A stretch of 7,399 nucleotides of DNA from an uncultured Lachnospiraceae bacterium (GCA_947175285.1 CAMWMM010000239.1:1-7399), one strand, 5' to 3'; positions 1 to 6,788 are shown, numbered from the stretch's first letter. Translations and numbers: made by a program. The notes: generated by a model not told the origin, from the letters alone.

Positions 1-75
1 CTGTTAATCGGTACCGTTTTTATGGAAGCGGATGAGCCGGAACTGTTGGCAAAGAAATGGAAAGAGCTGTCATGA
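1..75 (+). CDS. trpC: Indole-3-glycerol phosphate synthase, C-terminal 24 residues (partial)
   Basis: Frame 1 is open from the window edge and ends at TGA 73-75. It reads LLIGTVFMEADEPELL... and finishes in ...KKWKELS. A Leu-Ile-Gly stretch followed by a short acidic helix is the usual end of the TrpC (beta/alpha)8 barrel, where the last strand and helix bind the substrate phosphate. TrpC closes the pyrrole ring, turning carboxyphenylaminodeoxyribulose phosphate into indole-3-glycerol phosphate. The catalytic residues lie outside the window. The assignment rests on this short tail plus its position immediately before trpF, trpB and trpA. Its stop overlaps the preferred trpF start in ATGA (72-75), a typical translational-coupling junction. 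Confidence 0.85.
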   Translation: MLIGTVFMEADEPELLAKKWKELS

Positions 76-764
76 GAGCTAAGAAAACACAAGTAAAAAT
101 ATGCGGCTTGACAAGACCGGAAGAGGTCAGATGGGTTGTGGAAGAGAGGACGGATTATTTCGGTATCGTTCTTTTTTTCCCAAAGAGTAAGCGCAACAAT
201 AGTATAGAAAATGCAAGGAAGTTAATTAAAGTCTGCCATGAGGAATGTGCGGAGAAAAAACGTGCGGATGAGCATTTTACGCCGCCTGTTATAGTGGCGG
301 TTACGGTTTCCCCGACACCGGAGCAGATAAAGGAAATAGAGAATGCCGGATTCGATATGGTACAGATTCACGGAGAACTTTCCGAAGAAACACTGGATGC
401 GGTTTCGATACCGGTTATCAGGGCATTTCATGCAGGAGATACAGAGACTTGTAAAAAATGTGATGACTGTCCGAAAATAGCGGCATATTTATTTGATGCA
501 CAAAGCCCCGGAAGCGGGCGCACTTTTGACTGGAATGCGCTGGATGCAGTATCAAAAGAAAAAACGCTGCCGGATGGAAAATTGATATTTTTGGCTGGCG
601 GTCTGCATGGCGGGAATGTAAGAGAGGCAATAGAGCATGTGCGTCCCGATGTTGTGGATGTTTCAAGCGGTGTGGAAAAAGACACTGCCGCAGCAGACGG
701 TGCGGTTATAAAAGACAGGGAAAAAATAAAAGAGTTCATAAGAAAGGTAAGAACAGATGAGTGA
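72..764 (+). CDS. trpF: Phosphoribosylanthranilate isomerase
   Basis: TrpF carries out the Amadori rearrangement of N-(5'-phosphoribosyl)anthranilate in the cytoplasm, one step before TrpC. Family landmarks are all present: KICGLTR with the catalytic Cys at residue 11, TVSPTPEQI, the QIHG strand, the catalytic Asp (D142) in [15 protein letters not shown], the phosphate-binding LAGGL, and DVSSGVE near the C-terminus. I chose ATG 72 (230 aa) because it forms an ATGA overlap with the trpC stop, has GGAAAG at 59-64 upstream, and puts KICGLT close to the N-terminus as in the family. An in-frame ATG at 57 would add five residues. The protein is longer than the common ~200 aa, mainly through a charged insert around residues 55-72. 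A CxxCxxC cluster (C127, C130, C133) sits just before the D142 strand; I do not know it as a family feature. Confidence 0.95.
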   Translation: MRAKKTQVKICGLTRPEEVRWVVEERTDYFGIVLFFPKSKRNNSIENARKLIKVCHEECAEKKRADEHFTPPVIVAVTVSPTPEQIKEIENAGFDMVQIHGELSEETLDAVSIPVIRAFHAGDTETCKKCDDCPKIAAYLFDAQSPGSGRTFDWNALDAVSKEKTLPDGKLIFLAGGLHGGNVREAIEHVRPDVVDVSSGVEKDTAAADGAVIKDREKIKEFIRKVRTDE

Positions 765-1941
765 TAAATATTATGGAGAGTTTGGCGGACAATATGTTGC
801 CGAAACATTGATGAACACATTGGCGGAACTGGAGAAGGCGTTTGAAGAAGCGATTCATGACGAAAAGTTCTGGGAGGAGTATCATTACTACCTGAAAGAA
901 TATGTAGGAAGAGAGACGCCGCTTTATTTTGCCGAACGCCTTTCTGAAAAATACGGTACGAAGATATACTTGAAGCGTGAGGACTTAAATCATACCGGCG
1001 CGCACAAAATCAATAATGTTATCGGGCAGATACTTTTGGCAAAGCGCATGGGAAAAACGAAAGTCATCGCAGAGACGGGAGCCGGACAGCACGGCGTGGC
1101 GACAGCTACCGGAGCGGCGCTTTTCGGAATGGAATGTAAGGTTTATATGGGTTCCGAGGATATTGAAAGACAGCATTTGAACGTGATGCGTATGGAAATG
1201 CTCGGTGCAAAAGTCATCAGCGTGGAATCCGGCAGCAATACGTTAAAAGATGCAACGAATGAAGCAATCCGTACATGGGCGAAAGAGGCGGAGGATACAT
1301 TTTATATTATCGGTTCTGCGGTAGGACCGCATCCGTATCCGAAGATGGTAAAAGAATTTCAAAGATGTATCAGTACGGAAGCAAAAAAACAGTTTATGGA
1401 AAAAGAAGGCAGACTTCCGGAGGTAGTCATGGCATGTGTGGGCGGCGGCTCTAATGCTATCGGTATGTTTGCGGATTTTATAGACGACAAGGAAGTGGAG
1501 CTGATTGGCGTTGAGGCTGCGGGTATGGGCATAGAGACAGGAAAACATGCTTCCGCTATGGCGCTTGGCAAGCCCGGCACACTGCATGGTATGCGCTCTT
1601 ATCTGTTACAGGACGAGGACGGTAATGTGCAGTTAGCTCATTCTATTTCCGCGGGACTGGATTATCCCGGCGTCGGTCCGGAACACGCTTACTTAAAAGA
1701 CAGCGGCAGGGCGCAGTATGTGTCTATTACCGATGATGAGGCAATGGAGGCGCTGAAAGAGCTTTGTATGATGGAGGGCATTATTCCGGCAATCGAGAGT
1801 GCACATGCGCTTGCCTATGCGTTTAAAAGGGCAAAAACGATGACAAAAGACCAGGCCATTGTTTTATGTTTGTCAGGGCGTGGAGATAAAGACGTCCATA
1901 CGATAGAATCCTATTTTAGCGGAAATGGATATTTGAATTAA
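757..1941 (+). CDS. trpB: Tryptophan synthase beta chain (TrpB1 type)
   Basis: The PLP-dependent beta subunit condenses indole with L-serine to give tryptophan; it works as an alpha2-beta2 complex with TrpA, receiving indole through an internal tunnel. The 394-aa length is normal. Visible motifs are the N-terminal [14 protein letters not shown], the Schiff-base lysine K84 in HTGAHKINN, the catalytic glutamate E106 in AETGAGQHG, the PLP-phosphate loop GGGSNAIG (229-236) and the serine S373 in LSGRGDKD that contacts the PLP ring nitrogen. Nothing essential is missing. The start at 757 overlaps the trpF end by 8 nt (ATGAGTGA), with AAAGG at 743-747 as ribosome binding site inside trpF, so translation is probably coupled. 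Closely related to the ordinary TrpB1 rather than the TrpA-independent TrpB2 form. Confidence 0.98.
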   Translation: MSDKYYGEFGGQYVAETLMNTLAELEKAFEEAIHDEKFWEEYHYYLKEYVGRETPLYFAERLSEKYGTKIYLKREDLNHTGAHKINNVIGQILLAKRMGKTKVIAETGAGQHGVATATGAALFGMECKVYMGSEDIERQHLNVMRMEMLGAKVISVESGSNTLKDATNEAIRTWAKEAEDTFYIIGSAVGPHPYPKMVKEFQRCISTEAKKQFMEKEGRLPEVVMACVGGGSNAIGMFADFIDDKEVELIGVEAAGMGIETGKHASAMALGKPGTLHGMRSYLLQDEDGNVQLAHSISAGLDYPGVGPEHAYLKDSGRAQYVSITDDEAMEALKELCMMEGIIPAIESAHALAYAFKRAKTMTKDQAIVLCLSGRGDKDVHTIESYFSGNGYLN

Positions 1942-1949
1942 AGGAAGGG
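1941..1949 (+). promoter_or_regulatory. Ribosome binding site for trpA
   Basis: AAGGAAGGG directly follows the trpB stop codon. The AAGGA part lies 5 nt before ATG 1951. For ATG 1963 the gap is 13 nt or more, so spacing favours 1951 although the conserved protein sequence begins at 1963. Confidence 0.6.
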
Positions 1950-1950
1950 C

Positions 1951-2760
1951 ATGGTTGGCAGAATGAACAGAATAGAAGAAAAATTTAAACAGTTACAGCA
2001 AAAAGGCGAAAAAGCGTTTGTTACCTATATAACAGCGGGACTTCCTGATATGGACGGCTGCGCGGCTTTGATAAAGGCACAGGAGGAAGCGGGACTGGAT
2101 ATTCTGGAACTGGGCATTCCTTTTTCAGACCCGGTAGCGGACGGTCCGGTGATTCAGGCGGCATCCTATCAGTCCATTCAGAAAGGGACAAACTTAAAAA
2201 AAGTATTTGATATGGTGGAAACCGTACGGAAAGACGGATGCGAACTGCCGATTGTATTTATGATGTATTATAATACCATTTTGTATTATGGGTTGGAGGA
2301 ATTTGCAGCAAAGTGCGCACAGACGGGCGTAGACGGACTGATTGTACCGGATTTGCCGTATGAAGAACAGGAACCGTTACAGCAGGTTTTACATAAGACG
2401 CAGGAAGCGCCGCTCCTTCTTCAGCTTGTAACACCGGTTTCCAAACAGAGAATACCGATGCTGTTAAAAGAGGCAAGAGGTTTTGTTTACTGTGTTTCTT
2501 CGATGGGTGTGACCGGACAGGCAGCGGACTTCCATAAAGATGTTGTCGCTTATTTGCAGGAAGTAAAAAATGTCTCAAAGATTCCCGTTATGATGGGATT
2601 CGGTATTCGTACCGCGGCTGACGTACTGCCGATGAAAGATATTATTGACGGATGTATTGTCGGTTCCCATTTTATTAAATTAATGGAAGAAAGCAATTAC
2701 AGCATTGCTGCGGCAAAAGAATATGTAGAAACATTTAAAAAAGAATTGAATGCACAATAG
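1951..2760 (+). CDS. trpA: Tryptophan synthase alpha chain
   Basis: TrpA splits indole-3-glycerol phosphate into glyceraldehyde-3-phosphate and indole, which it passes to TrpB. The TIM-barrel protein shows ITAGLPD, the catalytic glutamate E53 in LELGIPFSDP, the catalytic aspartate D64 in VADGP, IVPDLPYEE (131-139), FVYCVSSMGVTG (178-189), the phosphate-binding MGFGIR (215-220) and GCIVGSHFI. Length is 269 aa from ATG 1951. The next in-frame ATG, at 1963, gives MNRIEEKFKQL, which is where many TrpA proteins begin and would give 265 aa. I kept 1951 for its better ribosome-binding spacing, but the first four residues (MVGR) are uncertain. It is the last gene of the operon, 9 nt after trpB and 30 nt before the terminator hairpin. 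Confidence 0.97.
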   Translation: MVGRMNRIEEKFKQLQQKGEKAFVTYITAGLPDMDGCAALIKAQEEAGLDILELGIPFSDPVADGPVIQAASYQSIQKGTNLKKVFDMVETVRKDGCELPIVFMMYYNTILYYGLEEFAAKCAQTGVDGLIVPDLPYEEQEPLQQVLHKTQEAPLLLQLVTPVSKQRIPMLLKEARGFVYCVSSMGVTGQAADFHKDVVAYLQEVKNVSKIPVMMGFGIRTAADVLPMKDIIDGCIVGSHFIKLMEESNYSIAAAKEYVETFKKELNAQ

Positions 2761-2790
2761 AAGTGTCAGCAATGGCTGCCACATCTAATA

Positions 2791-2821
2791 AAAAGCGCAA
2801 GCTTTGCAGCTTGCGCTTTTT
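2791..2821. terminator. Bidirectional intrinsic terminator of the trp operon and the convergent small gene
   Basis: A perfect 13-bp inverted repeat, AAAAGCGCAAGCT (2791-2803) and AGCTTGCGCTTTT (2808-2820), encloses the loop TTGC. The plus strand ends in a T-run (2817-2821); read from the minus strand, the A-tract around 2788-2794 becomes a U-run. It lies 30 nt after trpA and 8 nt after the stop of the minus-strand gene, so it can serve both. Confidence is high that it is a terminator and moderate for use in both directions. Confidence 0.92.
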
Positions 2822-2829
2822 GGGCGGGA

Positions 2830-3141
2830 CTAACAATATTCCCGCATATTGATAAAGTTGTAGTAGGGCATTGCATTTTTGGTATATCCGTTTGTGTAAA
2901 CGTGGATATCCTTCTGCTGTTCCCTTTCACATGCTTCGTCGAGTACGTCTGCAAAAAATTTCTTTGCCATTGCACTGGACTGCTCCCGTTTGGACTGGCG
3001 ACTTTCGTCTTCGGAAGAGAGCTTCTTCGGACGCGGTATCACCGTAACCGCTTGAACTTTATAAAGCGCTTCATATCCGTATGCCTCATGTCCCTCCTTG
3101 GAAAACTTTTTAACATAAGGATGTCTCGTGGAGCGTGGCAT
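2830..3141 (-). CDS. Small conserved-looking protein of unknown function (103 aa)
   Basis: I do not recognise a named family. The frame from ATG 3141 (MPRSTRHPYVKKFS) to TAG 2832-2830 gives a hydrophilic 103-aa protein with no signal peptide or membrane segment. There is a basic N-terminus, a Tyr-rich part at 20-28, a Ser/Glu/Lys/Arg-rich, probably helical, middle (42-77), and a distinctive tail, VYTNGYTKNAMPYYNFINMREYC. Support for a real gene is a TATAAT box about 43 nt upstream, convergence on a shared terminator just after the stop, and a protein-like composition. The open frame runs on upstream to an ATG at 3339, but that part is Phe/Lys/Asn-rich and passes through the promoter, so I left it out. 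No clear Shine-Dalgarno sequence precedes 3141, which is the main weakness of this start. Confidence 0.62.
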   Translation of the reverse strand: MPRSTRHPYVKKFSKEGHEAYGYEALYKVQAVTVIPRPKKLSSEDESRQSKREQSSAMAKKFFADVLDEACEREQQKDIHVYTNGYTKNAMPYYNFINMREYC

Positions 3142-3183
3142 CCATTTTTTGTTATACTTTATATATCGGCAAAAATGAGAAAT

Positions 3184-3213
3184 ATTATAGTCTTTTTGAG
3201 AAAAATTTAGTAA
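3184..3213 (-). promoter_or_regulatory. Probable promoter of the minus-strand 103-aa gene
   Basis: On the minus strand a perfect TATAAT occupies 3189-3184. A weak -35 match, TTACTA (3213-3208), lies 18 nt away. Transcription would start near 3177, leaving a leader of about 35 nt before ATG 3141. The perfect -10 is the main support. Confidence 0.5.
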
Positions 3214-3224
3214 AAATATACAAA
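3196..3224 (+). promoter_or_regulatory. Possible promoter for the XRE-type membrane regulator
   Basis: TTGAGA (3196-3201) and TACAAA (3219-3224) are separated by 17 nt on the plus strand, each with four matches or so to the consensus. The leader would be nearly 100 nt and contain the inverted repeat at 3254-3280. The site overlaps the opposing minus-strand promoter, so the two would compete. The stretch is AT-rich, so chance matches are likely; TTGCTT (3269-3274) with GATAAA (3294-3299) is a weaker alternative because of its 19-nt spacer. Confidence 0.35.
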
Positions 3225-3253
3225 ATTTAAAGTGATGAAAGCATTCAGAGCGG

Positions 3254-3283
3254 AAATGTAAAGCGGCGTTGCTTACATTTTTT
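3254..3283 (+). promoter_or_regulatory. Inverted repeat with T-run in the leader of the XRE-type gene
   Basis: AAATGTAA (3254-3261) and TTACATTT (3273-3280) form a perfect 8-bp dyad around an 11-nt centre. Allowing one bulged A, GC/GC pairs extend the stem by two. The right arm runs into six T (3278-3283). It sits 43 nt before the start codon of a DNA-binding protein. It could be an operator for autoregulation or a weak terminator/attenuator in the leader. The arms are not in the TTACA..TGTAA order of BlaI/MecI operators. Confidence 0.4.
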
Positions 3284-3325
3284 CGGGTAACGGGATAAAA
3301 TGGGAGCACGAAAGGAGAATGCAAC

Positions 3326-3946
3326 ATGGAATTAAGCAAAAAGATTTATCAATTAAGAAAACTGTCCGGTATGACACAGGAACAACTGGCAGAAAAACTG
3401 AATATTTCAAGACAGACCCTGTCAAAATGGGAAAATACATTGGAGGACATGATGCGGATTAATGCCCATAACAGGAGAATGAACCTGTTACTTTGCAGCG
3501 GATTGTTGTTTTTGGCAATCAGTATTATCTTAGCTGCGTTTGAAAGAATGCTGGAGGCGACTACGGAGAGTCTGACCTATATTTTGTACAGGTATATAGC
3601 GGCAGGGCAGTATGCACCGATACCGGTGAATTACACCCACCTCATCTTTCCTGCAATTTTGGCAGGGATAGTGGGGGCGGTCTTATGCCTGTGTTATTTT
3701 ACGGAGAACAGGAAAAAAGAAATTGGAAGGAGAGAGAAAAAAGAGATGAAAAAACAATATTTAGTTGGATTTGCGGCGCTTGTAGTGGTATTAACGGTGT
3801 GTATTGTTTTATTTGCTAAAGTCGGGAAAAATAAAGAAGATAATGAAAATTTATATGGAGGTATCATTGCGGAACTGGGAGATGATGAACAGTTTTCCCT
3901 TCAGGATATTGGGGAAAAAATGATGTTCTTTTTACAACGGATATGA
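3326..3946 (+). CDS. XRE-type helix-turn-helix protein with membrane segments, DNA-binding domain shortened; reads into the next gene
   Basis: Residues 1-37 match the first three helices of the Cro/C1 (XRE) fold: KIYQLRKLSGMTQEQLAEKL, then ISRQTLSKWEN, with a strong ribosome binding site AAAGGAG (3311-3317) 8 nt upstream. In this family KWEN is normally followed by G-x-x-x-P and two more helices; here it passes straight into TLEDMMRINAHNRR, so about the last third of the domain is missing. Membrane segments are predicted at 53-73, 106-124 and 147-164. The part from M141 (ATG 3746) looks like the start of a separate exported protein: Lys-rich start, hydrophobic stretch, then a charged exterior, with AAGGAG at 3727-3732 before it. 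The frame ends in out-of-character residues (MMFFLQRI) after a run of six A. Likely role: membrane-tethered regulator of the following envelope genes, possibly no longer functional. Confidence 0.7.
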   Translation: MELSKKIYQLRKLSGMTQEQLAEKLNISRQTLSKWENTLEDMMRINAHNRRMNLLLCSGLLFLAISIILAAFERMLEATTESLTYILYRYIAAGQYAPIPVNYTHLIFPAILAGIVGAVLCLCYFTENRKKEIGRREKKEMKKQYLVGFAALVVVLTVCIVLFAKVGKNKEDNENLYGGIIAELGDDEQFSLQDIGEKMMFFLQRI

Positions 3947-4317
3947 CCTATGATGACGGGAATGGACATAATGCAGCAATTAACTGTGATGTGTATTATG
4001 CGTTGGAAGGGGAAGTGTATCCGCTTGGGAGTATAGAGAGCATGGGTACGGCCTGGCCGGTCAGCTATGGAGAAAAGTGTATCTATACAGCATCATTACA
4101 TAGTCTTGTGGTTTACAGATTTGATCAAAAAAAGAAGCAGTGGACGGTCTCGTGGTATGAAGAAAGGTTTGATGATAACGGGGATGCTTCTTACCAGTAT
4201 ATAGAAGACGGTGAGGTAAAGACTATTTCGGAAAAAGAATATTTGGATGCATGGAAAGTTATGGAAAAAGGAACCGTAATCAATTTCGGATATGGAGCCA
4301 GTGATAACCCGTACTAA
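3919..4317 (+). pseudogene. Frameshifted remainder of a membrane-anchored or exported protein of unknown function
   Basis: This frame continues the protein that begins in the other frame at ATG 3746. Reading GAA-AAA to 3919 and then AAT-GAT gives ...DIGEKNDVLFTTDMTYDD, a smooth joint; without the shift the first frame stops at 3946. One A missing from the run at 3915-3920 explains it. The joined product would be about 190 aa: an N-terminal membrane segment or uncleaved signal (MKKQYLVGFAALVVVLTVCI), then a soluble domain with NAAINCDVYYALEGEVYPL, SLVVYRFDQKKKQWTVSWYEE and ASYQYIEDGEVKTISEKEYL, looking like beta-strands of an extracytoplasmic domain. I know no family for it. If translated alone, it could begin at ATG 3943 (124 aa), but no ribosome binding site is visible there. 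It may be a true pseudogene, a slippage-controlled gene, or a homopolymer sequencing error. Confidence 0.65.
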
Positions 4318-4367
4318 GATTGGATTGATAAGACGCAATAATAAGTATTAAGCGGAGAGACTATGAT

Positions 4368-5861
4368 ATGAAAAAAAGCACGAAAGAAATACATATAGCA
4401 GTACTTGTTGCCGCAATTTCTATATTTCTGGCAGGATGTCAGAGCAGAGAAGAACAGCTAACAGTGGCGGAACCTGCCGAACCGGCTGTATCAATAGAGC
4501 CCATTATGCCGTTAGAGGATACGGAAGAGGAATTGACCGCACTGGTCGATAAAGAAGAACCGCAGCCTGCGCAACCGGAAGAAGAAGGATTTATTTTGCG
4601 TGACAGTCAGGAGAAAACGGATGTTTTTATTCCCTTGGCAGACTGTGTTTGTGAATATGAAAGTGAAGATTTTCAAATATACACGAAATATTTCGAAGAT
4701 GGAAACGAATATTTTCCCGATGCAGGCACTGCTGTTTACATGCGGACAGCAGGTAATGAGATACAGATATTTACATCGAATGAATATTGTATTGACTATG
4801 AGAATGGTGTGCTTTACCTTGTGGAAAGAGATAAGTACGATGATTTTATCAGTATTTCCAGGTATTGTGTGGTTTCGATAGGAGAGCGGCTGGAAGTAAG
4901 GGGGAGCGAGATTTTATCGCTTTCTTCGTTAGAGGAATTGTTTGCGGAGCTTTTTAGTCTTACGCTAAGTGATACGGAGAGGAATTTTTGGATGGACAGC
5001 GTGTTTGTATCCGCTCTGGAGTACGAAGAGGGAAACGCCATTTTGAAAGGAGAGGCATATGGCGTATATAATACAGCGGGAGGATATTATCAGGGAGACT
5101 ATTATCATATTGATTGGGAAATTAATACTGCGACAGGAGAAAGAAAAGCGGCACCGCATGTGAAAAGGATTTATGACGAAGAAAACGATAAGGAAATCTT
5201 TGAGGCATGTGATAAGGCGTTCACGGAAATAGACGGCGGAAACTTGCTGGAACTTTCCGATTTAAACGACTGGAAAAGTTTAGTAGACTGGGACAGTATG
5301 GAAGGATGGGAAGCAAACCTGTGGATACGAATGGATCTTAATGACGATAATCTTCCGGAACTGATTCATTTGCATGGATATAAGGATTGGTTCGAACTGC
5401 CAATATTTGCTGTTTATTCTTACGTAGGCGCTGTTATGAAGCCTCTTGACCGGGTATATTTCGACCAGAATGACAGTACGGAATTTCTATATTTAGGCAG
5501 CACCGGAAATATGATGTATGAAAGTTGTAATGACGGAATGGAAACTACGGGATGGTATGCGTGGCAGCAATTTGATGAGGCATGGCGCGGGAAAACAATT
5601 CTTGGACTGTCATTCGATTATTTTTCTGAAACTTCCGATGAGTGGGAAATACAGCATTTTAAAGAATGTTATCCGGATACTTACGGAAGCCGGGGCGCAG
5701 GCTGTTATTGTTACATAAGCCGTCCGAAGACGACCGGAGGGAATGAAACGGAACTAATAAAAGAGGAAGTAACATTAGAAGAGTTTTTGAGCGAATACGA
5801 GCAGATAACAGGGTTTGATTACTTTGAGGCGAATCCATATTATGGCGGGTTAATTCGATAA
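4368..5861 (+). CDS. Lipoprotein of unknown function (497 aa)
   Basis: The N-terminus is a lipoprotein signal: KKSTKEIHI, a hydrophobic core at 10-20, and the lipobox LAGC with the modified Cys at residue 24. A Glu/Pro-rich low-complexity linker (about 27-73) then leads away from the membrane, followed by about 420 residues of acidic, aromatic-rich sequence without further membrane segments, so the body should sit outside the cell. The only motif I recognise is DLNDDNLPEL (323-332), a DxNxDxxxE-type calcium-binding-like loop common in surface proteins of clostridia; residues at its usual third acidic position are altered (N326-D327-N328-L). Six or more Cys are scattered in the body, two pairs as CVC and CYC. 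GGAGAG (4354-4359) lies 8 nt before the start. It is 50 nt after the frameshifted gene and probably in the same transcript. Function and ligand are unknown. Confidence 0.88.
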   Translation: MKKSTKEIHIAVLVAAISIFLAGCQSREEQLTVAEPAEPAVSIEPIMPLEDTEEELTALVDKEEPQPAQPEEEGFILRDSQEKTDVFIPLADCVCEYESEDFQIYTKYFEDGNEYFPDAGTAVYMRTAGNEIQIFTSNEYCIDYENGVLYLVERDKYDDFISISRYCVVSIGERLEVRGSEILSLSSLEELFAELFSLTLSDTERNFWMDSVFVSALEYEEGNAILKGEAYGVYNTAGGYYQGDYYHIDWEINTATGERKAAPHVKRIYDEENDKEIFEACDKAFTEIDGGNLLELSDLNDWKSLVDWDSMEGWEANLWIRMDLNDDNLPELIHLHGYKDWFELPIFAVYSYVGAVMKPLDRVYFDQNDSTEFLYLGSTGNMMYESCNDGMETTGWYAWQQFDEAWRGKTILGLSFDYFSETSDEWEIQHFKECYPDTYGSRGAGCYCYISRPKTTGGNETELIKEEVTLEEFLSEYEQITGFDYFEANPYYGGLIR

Positions 5862-5986
5862 TTTTATGGAAAATAAATATTTGCCGGCGCAGAGTTTGTA
5901 TCTGTGTTCCTGTATTCATAATAAAGGTACTCTGAAAAGAACACAATGGAGCGTTATTTAAAAAACTTTCCTGCCAGGAAAACAGA

Positions 5987-6016
5987 TGGAGCATAAACAT
6001 GATTTTGTGATATAAT
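5987..6016 (+). promoter_or_regulatory. Extended -10 promoter of the CPBP gene
   Basis: TATAAT (6011-6016) is preceded by TGA, making a perfect extended -10 (TGnTATAAT). The -35 region is poor (TGGAGC at 5987-5992, 18-nt spacer), as extended -10 promoters tolerate. Transcription would start near 6023, about 50 nt before the start codon. The rest of the 213-nt gap after the lipoprotein gene shows no terminator with a T-run. Confidence 0.6.
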
Positions 6017-6074
6017 TCTTGGTGGTATTTGGATTGATATCATTCAGATTTACAGGAGTGGATGTAGGATTAAT

Positions 6075-6788
6075 ATGAAAAAAATAAGAAAAATATTTGA
6101 AGTTCCGGAGTCATATATTCAATCGGTCAGGTATTATTCCATAAAGGATACTGCTATGGCAATGGGGCTTTTTATCCTGTATTGCGGTGCATTGGCTGTT
6201 TCCGGATTAGTCAACAAGTATCTGACTGATGTAGAAAAGACCGTATCCGGCGTAATAATCAATTCCTGCTTTGTAGGTGTTGTCCTTTTGTTTTTAGTAA
6301 TAAAAAAGCAGGGGGGCGAAACTGTTGGATTGAAAAAAGGAAATATAAAGTTGTCGCTGATAATGGGAATTGTGCTTGCTATAATTCTTTTTTTCTGCAA
6401 CTGCCTGTCTGATATCATTTTTGAGGGGCAGGTTTTTGTTTCGTTCAAGACGATACTAATATACATTATATATTTTTTTACCGTGGGTTTATGCGAAGAG
6501 GTTATCTTCAGAGGATATATTCTAACCAGACTGTATGGAATGGTTAGGAATGTGTTTATTGATATTCTGTTGTCAGGAGTATTCTTTGTACTTATGCATT
6601 TCCCTTTCAGAATGATAGCTTATAATATGTCGTTTTTTGAATTGGTATCCAATGTTCCCTATATGATAGACCTTTTTGTGACAAGCTTGGTACTATCATT
6701 TATCCGAGTAAAATCTGACAGCCTTTATGGAGCTATAATTCCGCATTGGATTTCAGACTTGTCGTACTCAATTGTAACACACATATAA
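6075..6788 (+). CDS. CPBP family intramembrane metalloprotease (CAAX protease / Abi-type)
   Basis: The 237-aa protein is mostly hydrophobic, with about six membrane segments (roughly 26-46, 58-76, 91-113, 123-140, 160-178, 193-210). It carries the three CPBP motifs: EEVIFRG with E141, E142 and R146; FVLMH with F171 and H175; and HWISD with H224 and D228. In this family these residues form the metal site of a glutamic/zinc-type intramembrane protease within the bilayer. The third motif usually has His-x3-Asn or Asp, so Asp is acceptable. Bacterial members process or protect against peptides such as bacteriocins, or act in regulatory proteolysis; no substrate is indicated here. AGGA at 6066-6069 lies 5 nt before the start, with AGGAG further up at 6054-6058. 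It has its own promoter. No bacteriocin-like precursor was found next to it. Confidence 0.9.
   Translation: MKKIRKIFEVPESYIQSVRYYSIKDTAMAMGLFILYCGALAVSGLVNKYLTDVEKTVSGVIINSCFVGVVLLFLVIKKQGGETVGLKKGNIKLSLIMGIVLAIILFFCNCLSDIIFEGQVFVSFKTILIYIIYFFTVGLCEEVIFRGYILTRLYGMVRNVFIDILLSGVFFVLMHFPFRMIAYNMSFFELVSNVPYMIDLFVTSLVLSFIRVKSDSLYGAIIPHWISDLSYSIVTHI

Noticed and set aside
2902..3210. Plus-strand open frame of 102 aa opposite the minus-strand small gene
   Set aside because: No ribosome binding site, Phe/Leu/Cys/Arg-rich shadow composition, and the minus frame has the better promoter, terminator and protein-like sequence.
3254..3280. BlaI/MecI-type operator
   Set aside because: Those operators read TTACA..TGTAA; the arms here are in the opposite order, and no BlaI or BlaR gene is present.
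3142..3339. Upstream extension of the minus-strand gene to ATG 3339 (169 aa)
   Set aside because: It runs through the TATAAT box and the leader of the divergent gene, and its residues look like translated AT-rich noncoding DNA.
3943..4317. Independent 124-aa gene starting at ATG 3943
   Set aside because: No ribosome binding site before it, and the frame is better explained as the continuation of the protein from 3746 after a one-base loss.
4600..4881. 93-aa plus-strand frame inside the lipoprotein gene
   Set aside because: Overlaps an intact lipoprotein frame, no ribosome binding site, and Met/Arg/Phe-rich shadow composition.
5966..5982. TTTCCT/AGGAAA hairpin as terminator of the lipoprotein gene
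   Set aside because: Stem is only 6 bp with a 3-nt loop and no T-run follows.
5947..5997. Short open frame MERYLKNFPARKTDGA upstream of the CPBP gene
   Set aside because: Sixteen codons with no convincing ribosome binding site or other support; it lies before the predicted promoter of the CPBP gene.
6075..6788. CPBP gene as part of a bacteriocin immunity cluster
   Set aside because: No double-glycine or other bacteriocin precursor, ABC exporter or sensor kinase was found in the flanks that can be seen.
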